A stretch of DNA of 64,000 nt, from contig NC_048556.1 of assembly GCF_902806685.2 (NCBI RefSeq), positions 3,720,001 through 3,784,000 on the forward strand, given 5' to 3'. Both the position numbers and the translations under genes were made by a program. Position 1 is the first letter of the stretch. Every line of letters begins with the position of its first letter. The notes beneath the pieces were generated by a model that did not search any database, had not been told where the DNA came from, and saw only the letters and a program-made list of their open reading frames with translations. This document shows, in pieces, positions 1 to 10,629 of the stretch. Source of the DNA: Maniola hyperantus. Its lineage: Eukaryota > Arthropoda > Insecta > Lepidoptera > Nymphalidae.

Positions 1-33
1 CGAAAGCACGGGTTGGTGCGGCAACCAAAAATA
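1..33. repeat. 33-bp dispersed direct repeat, first copy
   Basis: This segment recurs at 813-845 with one mismatch; both begin CGAAAGCACGGGTTGGTG. The second copy abuts a probable LINE 3' region, so both may be edges of the same retroelement family. The first copy is cut by the window edge. Confidence 0.6.
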
Positions 34-70
34 CTTTTGCGCGGCCCATCCGCTTATGACCGAATTTAAT

Positions 71-213
71 AATCAAATCTATCTGTAATCTGTTGATAAG
101 TTACATAGCGATGTTGGTTATTTCTCAAAAAGAACATAATAACCAATGTTGCCACAGAATATATGACATTGCTATATAAGTAACTTATCTACAGATTACA
201 GATAGGATTGATT
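71..213. mobile_element. MITE with ~34-bp terminal inverted repeats
   Basis: The ends are inverted copies of each other (left 71-104, right 180-213) sharing the core CTATCTGTAATCTGT and GATAAGTTAC, with about three mismatches. There is no coding capacity in the short interior. A second copy lies at 50919-51109. The flanks are AT-rich, so the target duplication is ambiguous. This is a non-autonomous DNA transposon of undetermined superfamily. Confidence 0.75.
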
Positions 214-639
214 ATTATTATTAATTTCGGCTTCCACATTTGCCAATCAAGTAAGTAATTATCTTGGCCAATGTCACGTAGAAGTCAAAGGTTATACCAA
301 ACGCGTCGAACGTCAAATTACGGCCCGAACGACATAATTGTGATTGGATATTGTCTATTTTTCCCTTTTCTATATCGAGTATAACCAGGGTTCCGTTAGA
401 AGCAAGTGAAAACGGTATAAGGGAACTGCAAAAAAAACAGAAATAGCAATTGCAGGTCCTAGCAGTATGGGAAAACTAAGCTACAATATTCGTAGACCTG
501 TTTTCCTATAAGCACTACTCTGTTTGATCATGTTCTATTACTCTAATCTATAATACTTAATCAATAATACTACCTATTGTCAATTTTTGTAGTTAGGAAT
601 CTCTATAAAAATAGCTAACCGAAATGTGTACTACTTTTC

Positions 640-812
640 AAAGATTTTATTTTATTTTTTTATTTATACCTACTTTATTGCACAAAACATAAAGTAAACA
701 TATAAAGAAAAACATACAAGGATCTTAATCTAATACTGTAACATGCAAAGGCGGCCTTATCGCTAAAACGATCTCTTCCAGGCTTCCAGGCAACCTTTGA
801 CGAAAGGTATCA
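640..812 (-). mobile_element. Probable LINE 3' UTR fragment
   Basis: A T-rich start (640-690) followed by GGCGGCCTTATCGCTAAAA and CTCTTCCAGG reads, on the minus strand, like the untranslated 3' end of an abundant lepidopteran non-LTR retrotransposon with its A-rich tail. The identification comes from general familiarity with the motif; no coding part is present, so the clade is not assigned. Confidence 0.4.
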
Positions 813-902
813 CGAAAGCACGGGTTGGTGTGGCAACCAAAAATAGCCCTAGGTAGGTATAGACTACATGCAAAATACATACTAATAATACATACTAATA
901 AT

Positions 903-905
<3 letters not shown>

Positions 906-954
<49 letters not shown>

Positions 955-960
955 TATATA
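906..960. repeat. (TA)n microsatellite
   Basis: An almost uninterrupted TA dinucleotide tract of about 44 bp, followed by imperfect ATATA sequence. It creates a spurious Ile/Tyr-rich open frame, which is not a gene. Confidence 0.95.
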
Positions 961-1028
961 CCTATATAGGTACATATCTCTATAATATTTTCCGTTTAAC
1001 TCTTTGTGTACGGACTACGGAACCCTAA

Positions 1029-1092
1029 TTAAGCTTTTGGTTCCTTGTATATCATGGACTTCCGCAAAGTAACGCCTGCCTGTATACAATAC
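1029..1092 (+). mobile_element. 3' end fragment of the foldback (putative Penelope-like) element
   Basis: The block starting AAGCTTTTGGTTCCTTGTAT and continuing through CATGGACTTCCGCAAAGTAA matches the outer end of the 6.9-7.4 kb palindrome (7351-7415) and, inverted, 12225-12270. It ends near CTGTATACAA in all cases, which suggests a true element terminus. Confidence 0.6.
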
Positions 1093-1383
1093 AAAATTGA
1101 ACACCTTATGAACGCTCTCAGCTCGCACTTAACCAAAATATTATTTTTTTGACTCGTGATCCTTTGTTTCACCCGTGAGAACGGCGGATCGGAAATTACC
1201 ATTTTTAGAGATTGGATTATCGGATACGTGGGATTTTGAGGTCGTTTTCAAAACTGGATCGCTATCGATCCGGGAGCGATCCCGTATGGAGATTAGATTT
1301 TAGAATAACGGCTCCGGGCGAGGTTTATGTCAAGCTGTGTTTTGATCATGTTTTGATTGGGGACTTACAGTAAGTAGTCAATC

Positions 1384-1600
1384 CATACTTAATATTATAA
1401 ATGCGAAAGTGTGTCTGTCTGTCTGTCTGCTAGCCTTTCACGGCCCAACCGTTCAACCGATTTTGACGAAATTTGGTACAGAGATAGCTTGCATCCCGGG
1501 GAAGGACATAGGCTACTTTATATCCCGGGAAATCAAAGAGTTCCCTCGGGATTTTTTAAAACCTAAATCCACGCGGATGAAGTCGCGGGCATCATCTACT
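1384..1600 (+). mobile_element. Helitron-like element, GTCT family
   Basis: A non-autonomous element starting TCCATACTTAATATTATAAA, then AATGCGAAAGTGTG, a (GTCT)n tract, and ending with a small hairpin (GCGGATGAAGTCGC) shortly before CTAC. Other copies end CTAG before T. A TC start with a hairpin plus CTRR end fits non-autonomous Helitrons, such as the Lep1 type described in Lepidoptera. An open frame through it is a by-product. Other copies: 26050-26320, 34650-34870 and 42954-43142. Confidence 0.65.
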
Positions 1601-1661
1601 TTATTATAATTCTTAGGAGGTTTCTTTTTCTTTGTTACTACTAGTTTACTTTATTAATTAC

Positions 1662-2070
1662 TAGCTGATGCCCGCGAGTTCGTCCGCGTGGAATTAGGTT
1701 TTTAAAAATTTCGTAGGAACTCTTTGATTTTCCGGGATAAAAAGTAGCCTATGTCCCTTCTTTCCAGCAGGGTGACTCGCTAACTCAGTTTCCAACACTC
1801 AATGATAGGCACGGAGCTCATTTTTTAATTCGTTGAAGGTTTTCTACGAAAAAATATTTTAATATCACCTAGTGAAGCAGCAATGTAGAACTAACTAATC
1901 TCGGTGGCTATCATTTAGTGTTAGACACTGAGTTAGAGAATCACCTAGCTGGTCTTTAACTATACCCACGCAATCAAAAAATCACGTCAATCCATTGCAC
2001 CGTTGCAACGTGATTGAAGGACAAACTAACAAACCAACAAACAAACACACTTTCACATCTATATAATAGG
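1662..2070 (-). mobile_element. Helitron-like element, minus strand, with internal divergent segment
   Basis: It begins CTAGCTGATGCCCGCGAGTT, the reverse complement of the hairpin/CTAG terminus, and ends in CACTTTCACATCTATATAAT, the reverse of the family's other end. The middle (about 1770-1930) departs from the consensus and holds two related GTGACTCGCTAACTCAGT / CTGAGTTAGAGAATCACCTAG blocks in inverted order, so a small insertion may sit inside. Confidence 0.6.
1786..1950. mobile_element. Possible small MITE inside the Helitron-like copy
   Basis: The segment is bounded by GTGACTCGCTAACTCAGT and, inverted, ACTGAGTTAGAGAATCACC, giving terminal inverted repeats of about 17 bp with a few mismatches. 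Its interior does not match the surrounding family, which supports a nested insertion. The target duplication is not clear. Confidence 0.45.
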
Positions 2071-2188
2071 GGTAGTGATGCATAGGTACAGTTAGCTTGT
2101 GTGCAGTATTTGGCGACATGGATATGAAGTTAAGAAAATTATATATTTAAGAATAAAGCTCAATCATGTCAGGCTGTGTTTTGGTTGA

Positions 2189-2402
2189 AGCGGTGATAGC
2201 CTAGTGACTAAGACGTCAACCTTCTATTCGGACGGTCGGGGGTCCGATCCTGGGCACGTAACTTTAACTTTTCGGAGCTATGTGCGTTTCAAGCAATGTG
2301 AAGGAAATCATCGTGAGGAAACCTGCATGCGTGGGAGTTCTCCATAATATTCCCAAAGGGGTGTGAAGTCTGCCAATCTACATTGGGCCAGTGTGGTAGA
2401 CT
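2189..2402 (+). mobile_element. tRNA-derived SINE (family A), 3' truncated
   Basis: The head GTGATAGCCTAGTGACTAAG is a Pol III A-box region and GGTCCGATCC a degraded B box. The body follows (CGTGAGGAAACCTGCATGC, TCTGCCAATCTACATTGG). It lacks the usual (TGA)n tail. Family A is the commonest SINE here; complete-looking copies are at 17460-17776, 22460-22775 and 60345-60690. Confidence 0.8.
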
Positions 2403-2650
2403 GTGATCTTACTCTAAACTAACTAATCTAACTTTCTGATTCTCCGGTTAGTCCGGTTTCGAGTTCAAAAATAATAATTACTAAGGTTCTAAATCCTAAC
2501 TTACCGGCTGTTAACTGACGCTGAATTGCTAACGCCATCTACTGACGGTTTTCTGAAACAAGAGAATTTTTAAATTAGCTTCAAATCGGCTAAACCATAC
2601 AGCATTAGCCTCCAGTTACGTTGTCATACCAGTCATACGTAGAAACAATG

Positions 2651-2690
2651 AAGCTAATTATTCCGTTGTACACAATCTCTAAACTATTAT
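2651..2690 (+). mobile_element. Terminal fragment of the TACACAATCTCTAAAC MITE
   Basis: It contains ATTCCGTTGTACACAATCTC, almost identical to the left end of the MITE at 61453-61610. Only one terminus is present, so this is a truncated copy. Confidence 0.5.
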
Positions 2691-3138
2691 ATATACACGC
2701 TGTAATTTTGATGGTTGTTTTCCCGAAGCGAAATGATTTTGTCGTGGTATTACAATCGATTTATAAATATAAAAAAATATTAGAGTCAAAAATGTTAAAT
2801 TTACAATCGAGAAAAACAAAAATCGAATGAGACCTCGAACCAATAGTGATACTGCGTGCGTGCAGGCTAGTTTATGTCGTATCACTACGCACGAGAGCTT
2901 ATTTTGCTTTAAACTTTTTCACTTTATTGGCAGCGCGGTTCGAGTGTATGTACCTAAATGCTATTCACGTTACTTCTAAGGCATTACTATTGTTTCTCAC
3001 ACTTTCGAGTTGTCGATTTTTTTTTAATTTTTTCAAAACAAAAACATTTTTATTTTTTAAGTTTAACTCAAAATTTCGATAGTACTACTGAGGGCAATCG
3101 TTTTGCTGCGGGAAGATAACCACTAAAATTTCACGGTG

Positions 3139-3232
3139 TATAGTATATTTCTACGGCTATACCTTCTAACGTATCCAGTCGGGCTAATCGCGTCGACTGG
3201 ATACGTGAGTATAGCCGTAGAAATATACTATA
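3139..3232. mobile_element. 94-bp palindromic MITE
   Basis: The outer arms 3139-3162 and 3209-3232 are perfect 24-bp inverted repeats (TATAGTATATTTCTACGG...). Inner arms 3169-3181 and 3194-3206 form a second perfect 13-bp stem. The whole folds into a long hairpin. Sequence like the left flank (CACTAAAATTTCAC) recurs inverted at 16630-16646, so the element may be larger than the palindrome. Confidence 0.75.
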
Positions 3233-3267
3233 CCTATATAATGGAAATCACTCACGATAGTTTAAAC

Positions 3268-3412
3268 GCTAAAATCTCTAAACTAACCAAAAAATGGCAC
3301 CTCTAAATCTATTGCTATCCCTTCCATAATGTTGCTTACGGAAAAGGATAGCACAAAATTTAGACCCCTTAATTTTAGTTAAGTTTAGTGATTGTGTACA
3401 AGAGAATCGGTC
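3268..3412. mobile_element. MITE of the TACACAATCTCTAAAC family
   Basis: The interior (CTAAATCTATTGCTATC, TTGCTTACGG, GATAGCACAAAATTTAGAC) and right end (GATTGTGTACAAGAGAATCG) match the copy at 61453-61610. The left end is diverged. The interior contains a second inverted pair around TTGCTATC/GATAGCA. Confidence 0.65.
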
Positions 3413-3966
3413 CCAATACTAGCTATCTAAAGTTACAAAACATGGTCGATTGCACAAAAGTAAAACATTTAAGAATTTCTTATTTCTTTCTTTATTTATA
3501 CTTACATCCAATATTGTTCCGGGATGCTGGAGCCATGGTGTCCGTAGTGCCCCGTTAAGTATGGAGCACATAGGTTCATCATAGGCATTGCATACATTTC
3601 AATCTAGTTTAGTGTCTGCACCTTACCTACTTTTTTATTAAATTTTAAGGTGACGTACCTAGTTATGTATACCATTTTTACTAGTATTTTGTTTATCTAC
3701 ATTTTTATTTTTTAGCAGTAGATTAATTTTAAAACGAATTTATTGAAAAATATTTTAACCTTAGCAAGAAATAAAAGACTCTTTTATTTTATTTATTCAT
3801 GATGTTTTTATAACTTGTAGATTACTAATTATTGTTAGTGTTGTTACGGCAACGATTACTTATTTATAACTGAATTATAAGGAACACCAACCACTAACTT
3901 ACTTGGCTCTAATCCGCTAAGCTAGATTTTGTATGGAATAGGTAGGTAGCTACAACTATAACAAGC

Positions 3967-4054
3967 ACTATGTCGCTCCATGTCAGAAGCCCGAGCGCCG
4001 CCCGCCCTGCCATAGCGGGAGGGCGGGCGGCGGCGTAGTGGTTTATGACATAGT
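3967..4054. mobile_element. GC-rich hairpin / MITE-like palindrome
   Basis: A perfect 13-bp stem (CGCCGCCCGCCCT at 3996-4008, inverse at 4020-4032) sits inside a weaker outer pair (CTATGTC at 3968-3974, GACATAG at 4047-4053). The GC-rich stem contrasts sharply with the AT-rich surroundings. The outer pair suggests a small inverted-repeat transposon rather than a regulatory hairpin. Confidence 0.5.
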
Positions 4055-4728
4055 AGGTACCATCAACGTATTAGTCGCATCGCATTGCCAGGGTTATCAT
4101 GCTAAGTAGTTATAATAAGCTTGATTTTTATGTATTTTTTCCATGTAAAATTCTGTTTAAACTAAACAAAAAAGTCGAATATCTATTTAATAATAATAAT
4201 CATGTAGTTGCTACTTTAATTCTGCCAGATAAAGTTCTGTTAACAACTAAGTGTGAATGTAACTCTTACAGTTACAACAGTCTTCTACAGATAATAAAAC
4301 CTAAGGAGGTCCACTCTAAAGTACTGGCAACAAAAAACATGCATTCCAAATTTAAAATACACCGCAACCGTCACTAAATAGCAGCTAGTTGACAGAAAAG
4401 CCGCCGAAGATTTCCGACCGAATCGAATTGCATAATAGTTCCACTTAGTAGCACAAGATGTCGTTAGCGCCCGCTGAGTGCATGCGGGGATACGAAATCG
4501 AGCTTGAATTTCGAATTTCAAATCCGACTGCAGTCATTAGGGCGGGAATAATTAGGTTCTTTACAATGTGTACTTTTACAAAATGTTTGATTTTTTATTT
4601 AAGACGCCAGAACCAAGCATAAAATGAGAGAAGGATAGATTTATTCACTGAAGCGTACCGGGAAAGAGATGGTAATAAAGCAATGTTGGCCGCCACGGCA
4701 TCAAAAATCAAATTACTTACAGCTTTTT

Positions 4729-4804
4729 TAGGGTTCCGTACCTCAAAAGGAAAAACGGAACCCTTATAGGATCACTTTGTTGTCTGTCTGTCTGTCTGTC
4801 TGTA

Positions 4805-4863
<59 letters not shown>

Positions 4864-5223
4864 CTGTCAAGAAACCTACAGAGTACTTCCCGTTGACCTA
4901 GAATCATGAAATTTGGCAGGTGGGTAGATCTTATAGCAGACATTAGGGGAAAAATCTGAAAACCGTGAATTTGTGGTTACATCACACAAAAAAAATTAAA
5001 TTGTGGTCATGAACTAAAAATTAGTATGTTCAATATTCGAAGTAAGATAACTATATCAAGTGGGGTATCATATGAAAGGGCTTCACCTGTGCATTCTAAC
5101 ACAGATTTTTATTTATTTTTATGCATCATAGTTTTTGAATTATCGTGCAAAATGTTGAAAAAACACGACTGTTGTACGGAACCCTCGTTGCTCGAGCCTG
5201 ACTCGCACTTGGCCGGTTTTTTA
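4729..5223 (+). mobile_element. Full-length 'GGTTCCGTACC' element
   Basis: It starts TTTTTTAGGGTTCCGTACCT and ends with CTGACTCGCACTTGGCCGGT followed by Ts. The same order recurs at 54532-54970 (full), 13611-13998, 40800-41093 (minus) and 15270-15505 (minus). It has no coding capacity. The copies are collinear and share both ends, so it is a defined mobile repeat; the class is uncertain. Confidence 0.75.
4780..4867 (+). repeat. (GTCT)n microsatellite inside the element
   Basis: About 88 bp of GTCT repeats with two interruptions. Other copies of the same element have only a few units, so the tract has expanded within this copy. Confidence 0.95.
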
Positions 5224-5225
5224 TT

Positions 5226-6275
5226 AAACTATGTTAATAAACAAAAAATATGTAATATTTTTGGAAATTGTAATTTTCTACGTCAGATACTTAGGTAAAG
5301 TAAAGCTCATACAATTGTTCTTTAAAAGGTGAAACCAAACTTTTACGCAAGTGTGTGTCACACATAGGATAGGCGTAGCAAACATTTATACCTACATAGA
5401 GATTGGCGCAGAGTTTACGCGCCTTTGACACCTTCGAGTGTGCTTCAAAACACGCCGGTCCATCCCCAGGTGATATCTACTCGTGTGCCCAGGGTATCTA
5501 ATAGGTACCTATCTACCTATTCTTTAAAAATAATAAATATTTTATCATTAATCCTTCTAAACCTTGATCCGTCCGATATATTCTGTCCTAATTACAATAA
5601 TTTAATAGTTAAATAGTTTTCAATAATAGCAACAAGTAGCAAGATTAACATTTCCAACCAGCAATCACAATCACACACCGATCACAAATCGATCTAACCG
5701 TCAACAACCGCAGCCACCGAGTTCGATCCGATTGTGATTTACAATCGATTGTAATCCGATCACCGATGTCGGTTACATCAAAGGAAGCGGGAATTCATCA
5801 TGAAGACACCGTAAACAAGATGGATTTTTTTAAATAATTGAAGTTAAGGCAATGGTCAAATCTAAACGGATCGAAATAAAAAAAGTAACAATGGTCACTT
5901 TAGTTAACAAAGTTTTTCTGCCCTTATATCAAATTGTACTAGTTTGTCTGTTTATTTGTTTGTGCTAGGTAGGTACCTAATAGGGTCTTTGACTGTAGTA
6001 ATAAAATGACGTGATTTTTTGTATAACGGTAGTTTATGGGGCTAGAACTCATTATTAAAGAGAATAATTTTAAAAATCATGATTTTTACTATTTTTAAAT
6101 AATTAATTCTTACCATCATGCTGTACCAAAGCGATTAATGACGTCACAAGGCGTGAACGACAAATATTTTTAAAAAAATTTGCCATAAAAAATATTTTCC
6201 CGCAGAAATTACCTACTCTATTTTTATTTTTAAATATTGAAACGTTAGTCGTAAATGAAAATAAAACTTATTAAC
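5226..6275. other. No recognisable gene or repeat
   Basis: AT-rich sequence with only short chance frames. A cluster of ATCGAT/GATCGAT-like words lies at 5680-5765. Nothing here supports a gene. Confidence 0.4.
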
Positions 6276-6282
6276 CGCGAAA

Positions 6283-6525
6283 GCACTTGGTACGTTCGGT
6301 CTGGTGGGAGGCCTCGGCCGTGGCTAGTTACCACCCTACCGGCAAAGCCGTGCCGCCAAGCGATTTAGCGTTCCGGTACGATGCCGAGTAGAAACCAAAG
6401 GTGTATGGGTTTAATAAAAACTGCCATACTCCTTCCAGGTTAGCCCGCTCCCACCTTAGACTGCATCGTCACTTACCATCAGGTAAGATTGCAGTCAAGG
6501 ACTAACCTTGTATCTGAATAAAAAA
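6283..6525 (+). mobile_element. SINE family C, body and tail
   Basis: It contains GGTCTGGTGGGAGGCCTCGG, GTTCCGGTACGATGCCG, ATGGGTTTAATAAAAACTGC and TTGTATCTGAATAAAA, in the order seen in the minus-strand copy at 25437-25720. The tRNA-like head is missing here. Confidence 0.7.
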
Positions 6526-6896
6526 AAACGTACCTATACGAGTATGTTCCAACAATTTACCCCGACTTCCTTAACTTATCAAATTAATTACGCAAGATAA
6601 TGTGAGTAAGTTTTGAATTCCTTCATTTACGTGTTCAACAAGTCAATACAAATGTCTTCATTACAAGCGGCTGGTATTTCTGACAAAAAATCGGACTCCC
6701 ACATCGCCCATTTCCGAGAAAATCCCTCAAAACATCAAAAACCACGATTAATCGAATATGGCCTGCGAGTGATTAATCGGACATTGCGAATAAGTAAGCA
6801 ATCGATCACCGACTTGTTCTCGTCACTAAACTCGATATTGGGAGCAAAAAAGATTTTATATCTTCCTGTGTCGCTAAAACTTAATTCAAAGTACAA

Positions 6897-7373
6897 ATAT
6901 ACAATGAACCAAAAGCTTAATTTGCTGTAATCCGCTGAAACAGGTCGAATCTGTATGGTGCAACATGCAGCATGCAAAATGCACCGCTCGCCCTCCCACT
7001 GCTTAACATGCAGGAAGAAGCAGCCACCAGGCAAGCAATACGCACCACCACCACGCAGCACCACACAAATCCCAAACACACTCGACGCACGTTTCGCCCC
7101 GACACCGGAGCATCCTCAGGAGACCGGAGGATCCTGCATTGTAAGGTCTACATAGGATGCTCCGGTGTCGGGGCGAAACGTGCGTCGAGTGTGTTTGGGA
7201 TTTGTGTGGTGCTGCGTGGTGGTGGTGCGTATTGCTTGCCTGGTGGCTGCCTCTTCCTGCATGTTAAGCAGTGGGAGGGCGGACGGTGCATTTCGCATGC
7301 TGCATGTTGCACCATATAGATTCGACCTGTTTCAGCGGATTACAGCAAATTAAGCTTTTGGTTCATTGTATAT
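6897..7373. mobile_element. Foldback element: 220-bp arms, 37-bp loop
   Basis: The left arm 6897-7116 and right arm 7154-7373 are inverted copies differing at about five positions; the loop is 7117-7153. The right arm then continues as CATGGACTTCCGCAAAGTAA to about 7410, matching 1050-1092. Because of the symmetry the same 62-residue open frame appears on both strands, so these frames are not genes. The loop-side part of the left arm (minus strand) carries CTGAGGA and CGAAAC boxes. The arms resemble the 12225-12410 locus. A Penelope-like origin is suspected, not shown. Confidence 0.75.
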
Positions 7374-7484
7374 CATGGACTTCCGCAAAGTAACGCCTGC
7401 TTCTATACAACAAAGTACAAATCTCTTTTACACTGACATCAAATGCTCAATGTTAAAAACTTAAAAAGAAAAAGAAGAAAAATA

Positions 7485-7722
7485 CGGCCAAGTGCGAGTC
7501 GGACTAGCACAAGAAGGGTTCTGTACCATCCTACAAAAAATAACACTTTTTCATTTTCATGGCGGCCATTTTGACATTTTTATTATCTGTTGCTATAGCT
7601 GACAGTAAAAATTTTCCGCCCGCTGACAGACAGACGGACGGACAGATGGAAGGACGGACAGCGGAGGCTTAGTATTAAAGTCCCATTGGTGCCATTCGGG
7701 TAGGTACCGAACCCTAAAAATG
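7485..7722 (-). mobile_element. Repeat related to the 'GGTTCCGTACC' family, shorter variant
   Basis: It opens with GGCCAAGTGCGAGTCGGACT, close to the reverse of the family's end, and closes with GGTACCGAACCCTAAAAA, the reverse of the start. A (GACA/GACG) tract lies inside. Relatives occur at 24270-24577 and 43435-43700. Confidence 0.65.
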
Positions 7723-7729
7723 GAGACTT

Positions 7730-8620
7730 AAAAAAATTTATTATTCTAGGGTCCCAATATTATAATACCTTTATCTTTATTAATGACAAATCGAAGTTTA
7801 GTAGCTTTTGAAAATAGAATTTATATCAATTTTTTTTTTATTTCACGTTCTCTGTACAGCTTTTTAGTTTTATTAACTTTTTTTAATTATTCTTTGAAAC
7901 TCATCGAATTTTAGGACAGTTTGTAAAATTCTAATTATATGAGTGCACTTAATGTTTTTTATATAAGTAGGTTAGGTATTGATTTTCTCAATTAAATATA
8001 CTTATAGAACTCTGTCACAGTAAGGCTATTGGTTATTTTTTTTAAAAAGATTTTTTTTTTTATTCACACGTCGAAACGTGAGTCTTGTTAACTTCGAATT
8101 TGGAACGCAATACGTTCGGTAATTTTATTATCTCACGCAAGTAAAGTTTTTTTAAATCTCACATTCGAAAATTGAACTTTTTAATAGTTTCTACGACACT
8201 GCTTTGAAGCTTCTGAAACTAACTTTTGAAATTGGAATGGAACGCGTAGGCCTGCGTTCGTCGCGGCGCGTCACGTGTTTATGCGACGACATTGGACGCG
8301 CCCTCCGGAAAATTCGCATCCCCTTGCATTTGAGTTTACAGCCTACAGGGTTCGTGTGTGGGTGCCGAGGACATTTAAATTCTATATTCGTGACAGACAG
8401 GACAAAGCGATAAAAGGAGATACAGAAAGAGTCCTTTGGCAACTTTTTGTTTAGGGCAATATCCTAAGAAAACTTATTTAATTAGGTGATTACTAAAACG
8501 CCCATAAAAATTCAGTGCTTAGTTACCGTCTCACCTAAAGGAAAGTGACGATGCAGCTCAACTGGAAACATGCTAGGTAGCAAGACATATGAAAACAAAG
8601 TCGCCTCTATTTCACTCTAT
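7730..8620. other. No assigned feature; one GC-rich patch
   Basis: Mostly AT-rich. 8235-8370 is GC-rich with CACGTG at 8272 and short open frames on both strands. Neither frame has a recognised domain or clear splice sites, so no gene is called. Confidence 0.35.
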
Positions 8621-8622
8621 TT

Positions 8623-8801
8623 ACAGTACGCGGCAAAAAAATGTACGTTGGCCTTTATAATGACATTTCGGCTTTGTAGAGCACTGTCCCTGTCGTTGAG
8701 ACAGACAAAACGTCATATACATATGAGTGACAGAGACAACGCTCTACAAACCCGAAATGTCATTCTAAAGGCCGATCATATTATTTTTGGCCGCATACTG
8801 T
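8623..8801. mobile_element. MITE of the ACAGTACGCGGC family
   Basis: The terminal inverted repeats ACAGTACGCGGC / GCCGCATACTGT are followed inward by GCCTTTATAATGACATTTCG and its inverse (GAAATGTCATTCTAAAGGCC), making long imperfect arms. Other copies: 18276-18456, 23630-23764 (left truncated), 28733-28907, 37611-37660 (fragment). Confidence 0.8.
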
Positions 8802-9269
8802 TCCTATAGTCGATTTCTATACGGTGTCGTACCGAATTGTACAACTTTGTCTAACCGCTTGGTGATATATGGGTAACTTTGTAGACAAGATAGCAAAATC
8901 CAGCCAGGTTTTTTAACTATTATTTTAATGAGTATTAGCAAAACGGGCGATTATCACTGTGTCTTTAAATTTTATTCAAGTTTCGTTTGTAACGGTAAAA
9001 AATCCAATTAGCCGCTCTATGCGGAACTTAAATCCCCTTGGTGGATACCCTTAATCGAATAACAAAGTGCGTACCCGTAATGATTCATTAATTCATTGCA
9101 ACATGTTTCAAGTTCACCTTTGACTTGCGGTTTTGAAGTCGAAGGAAAGTTTGCGGTTTCATGACATGAGGTTTAAACTTAACTTGGCTGTGTTTGCGGA
9201 AGTGTAATAAATTATGAATTAATTTCGCATAAAATCTGTTAAGGCTTCGTTTGCACGAATTTTATACAT

Positions 9270-9420
9270 CTCTACATAGTATAAAATAAAGTCGCTTCCC
9301 GCTGTCTGTATGTATGAACGCGTAGATCTTTTAAACAACGCAACGGATTTTAATGCGGTTTTCACCAATAGATAGAGTGATTCAAGAGGAAGGTTTATAT
9401 GTATAATTTAATATTGGTTT
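9270..9420 (+). mobile_element. Helitron-like element, AAAGTCGCTTCCC family, 5' part
   Basis: The stretch from TAGTATAAAATAAAGTCGCT through GAACGCGTAGATCTTTTAAA to GATTCAAGAGGAAGG matches the first part of 34096-34394. The 3' part with the CTAG end is absent. Confidence 0.65.
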
Positions 9421-10179
9421 GTGTTAATTTGTTGAAATATGACGATATTTGAACAAAATGTCGATAGAAATCAAGCTTCCATCGAACATTAACAAATATT
9501 ACGCACAACAAAACGAGACGGAGGTGGCGGTGGTCGCATTTATAATATTAAATCTATCGGTTGTTTTAGCGTTTAAACTACTGTGAGTGATTTCCATTCT
9601 AAATATAATATCTGTCCCTATTATCTATTATTAGTATCTAATATCGGTTGTTGTTGATGATGATGATTGGTTGATAAATAATTGTAGGTTCTTTTCTTTT
9701 ACGTCTTGTCACAAACTTGGAAGTCTATGGCACGATACAAATCGCTCTACCCCGAAGCGTTTTAGATATTTATTTGGATAGTGCATTATTGAACGCAAAA
9801 AATCGTAATTCTGCCTTCGTATCAATATTTCGATACCGATTTGCATAATATCATCATGCTGACATGGTAAGTAGGTGATTAAGGTATGGAGAAAATTACT
9901 TTTAGGTTTTTTAAACATTATTTTGGGCAAGAGTTACCTATAATCTTTTTTTTATGTATTATTAGAATGAAAACCACTTTGATATACTTTAGTAGGCTTT
10001 TATTCACTGTTCACATAGTAATTATTATTTATATCAACACAAGAGCAAACACCTTTTTTTACGCGCCATTTCAGAGTGACGTTTCCCATAGATTCGCTAT
10101 TCCGCAGAGCACACCATAGAGAATACAATCACCTAGTTTTTATCCGTCTAACAGTATGTTGAGGATTTCAACCACTACC

Positions 10180-10400
10180 CATATTTTTATATTATAAATT
10201 CGAAAGTGTGTTTGTTTTTTGGTTTGTCCTTCAATCACGCCGCAACGGAGCAGCCGATTGGCGTGTTTTTTGCATGGGTATAGTTAAAGACCTGGAGAGT
10301 GACATAAGCCAATTTTTATCCCAGAAAATCAACGAATTCTCACGGGATTTTTAGAAAACTAAATCTACGCGAACGAAGTCTTTTGCATCACCTAGTCTTA
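10180..10400 (+). mobile_element. Helitron-like element, GTTTGTTTG family
   Basis: It starts at the TATTATAAATTCGAAAGTGT motif, then GTTTGTCCTTCAATCACG, GACCTGGAGAGTGACATA, and ends with ...GCGAACGAAGTC...CATCACCTAG before T. The terminal hairpin is degraded. Relatives: 16000-16185, 32985-33185, 33500-33660, 37108-37340 (minus). Confidence 0.65.
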
Positions 10401-10629
10401 TTCTTAAATTGGAGCCACATAGCTCAAAATTAAAGTAGGATTCCTTGAATAGATGAAATGAAATAAAAAATAAATGCTTAGGTATGTATTTCATTTATGG
10501 ACCTAATAATAATAATTGAATACTATAGGTCTAGGTACTAATGTGGAAAGCAGCTTCTAACGAGATGAGCCGGCAAGAAACCCTACGCAGATTAAATGTT
10601 ACGGAATTGATTTTTAGCACTAGCTTTTA

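Noticed and set aside
4780..4867. CRISPR-like array suggested by regular short repeats
   Set aside because: Simple GTCT microsatellite without spacers; the genome is animal nuclear DNA.
6613..6930. 105-residue frame
   Set aside because: No recognised motif, no exon signals, and its end runs into the foldback element.
6735..7353. Several 60-115 residue open frames with the same protein on both strands
   Set aside because: They are mirror images created by the 220-bp inverted repeat and lie in non-coding element sequence.
8191..8442. GC-rich patch with frames on both strands and a CACGTG
   Set aside because: No domain, no splice pair and no strand preference; a promoter or exon cannot be supported.
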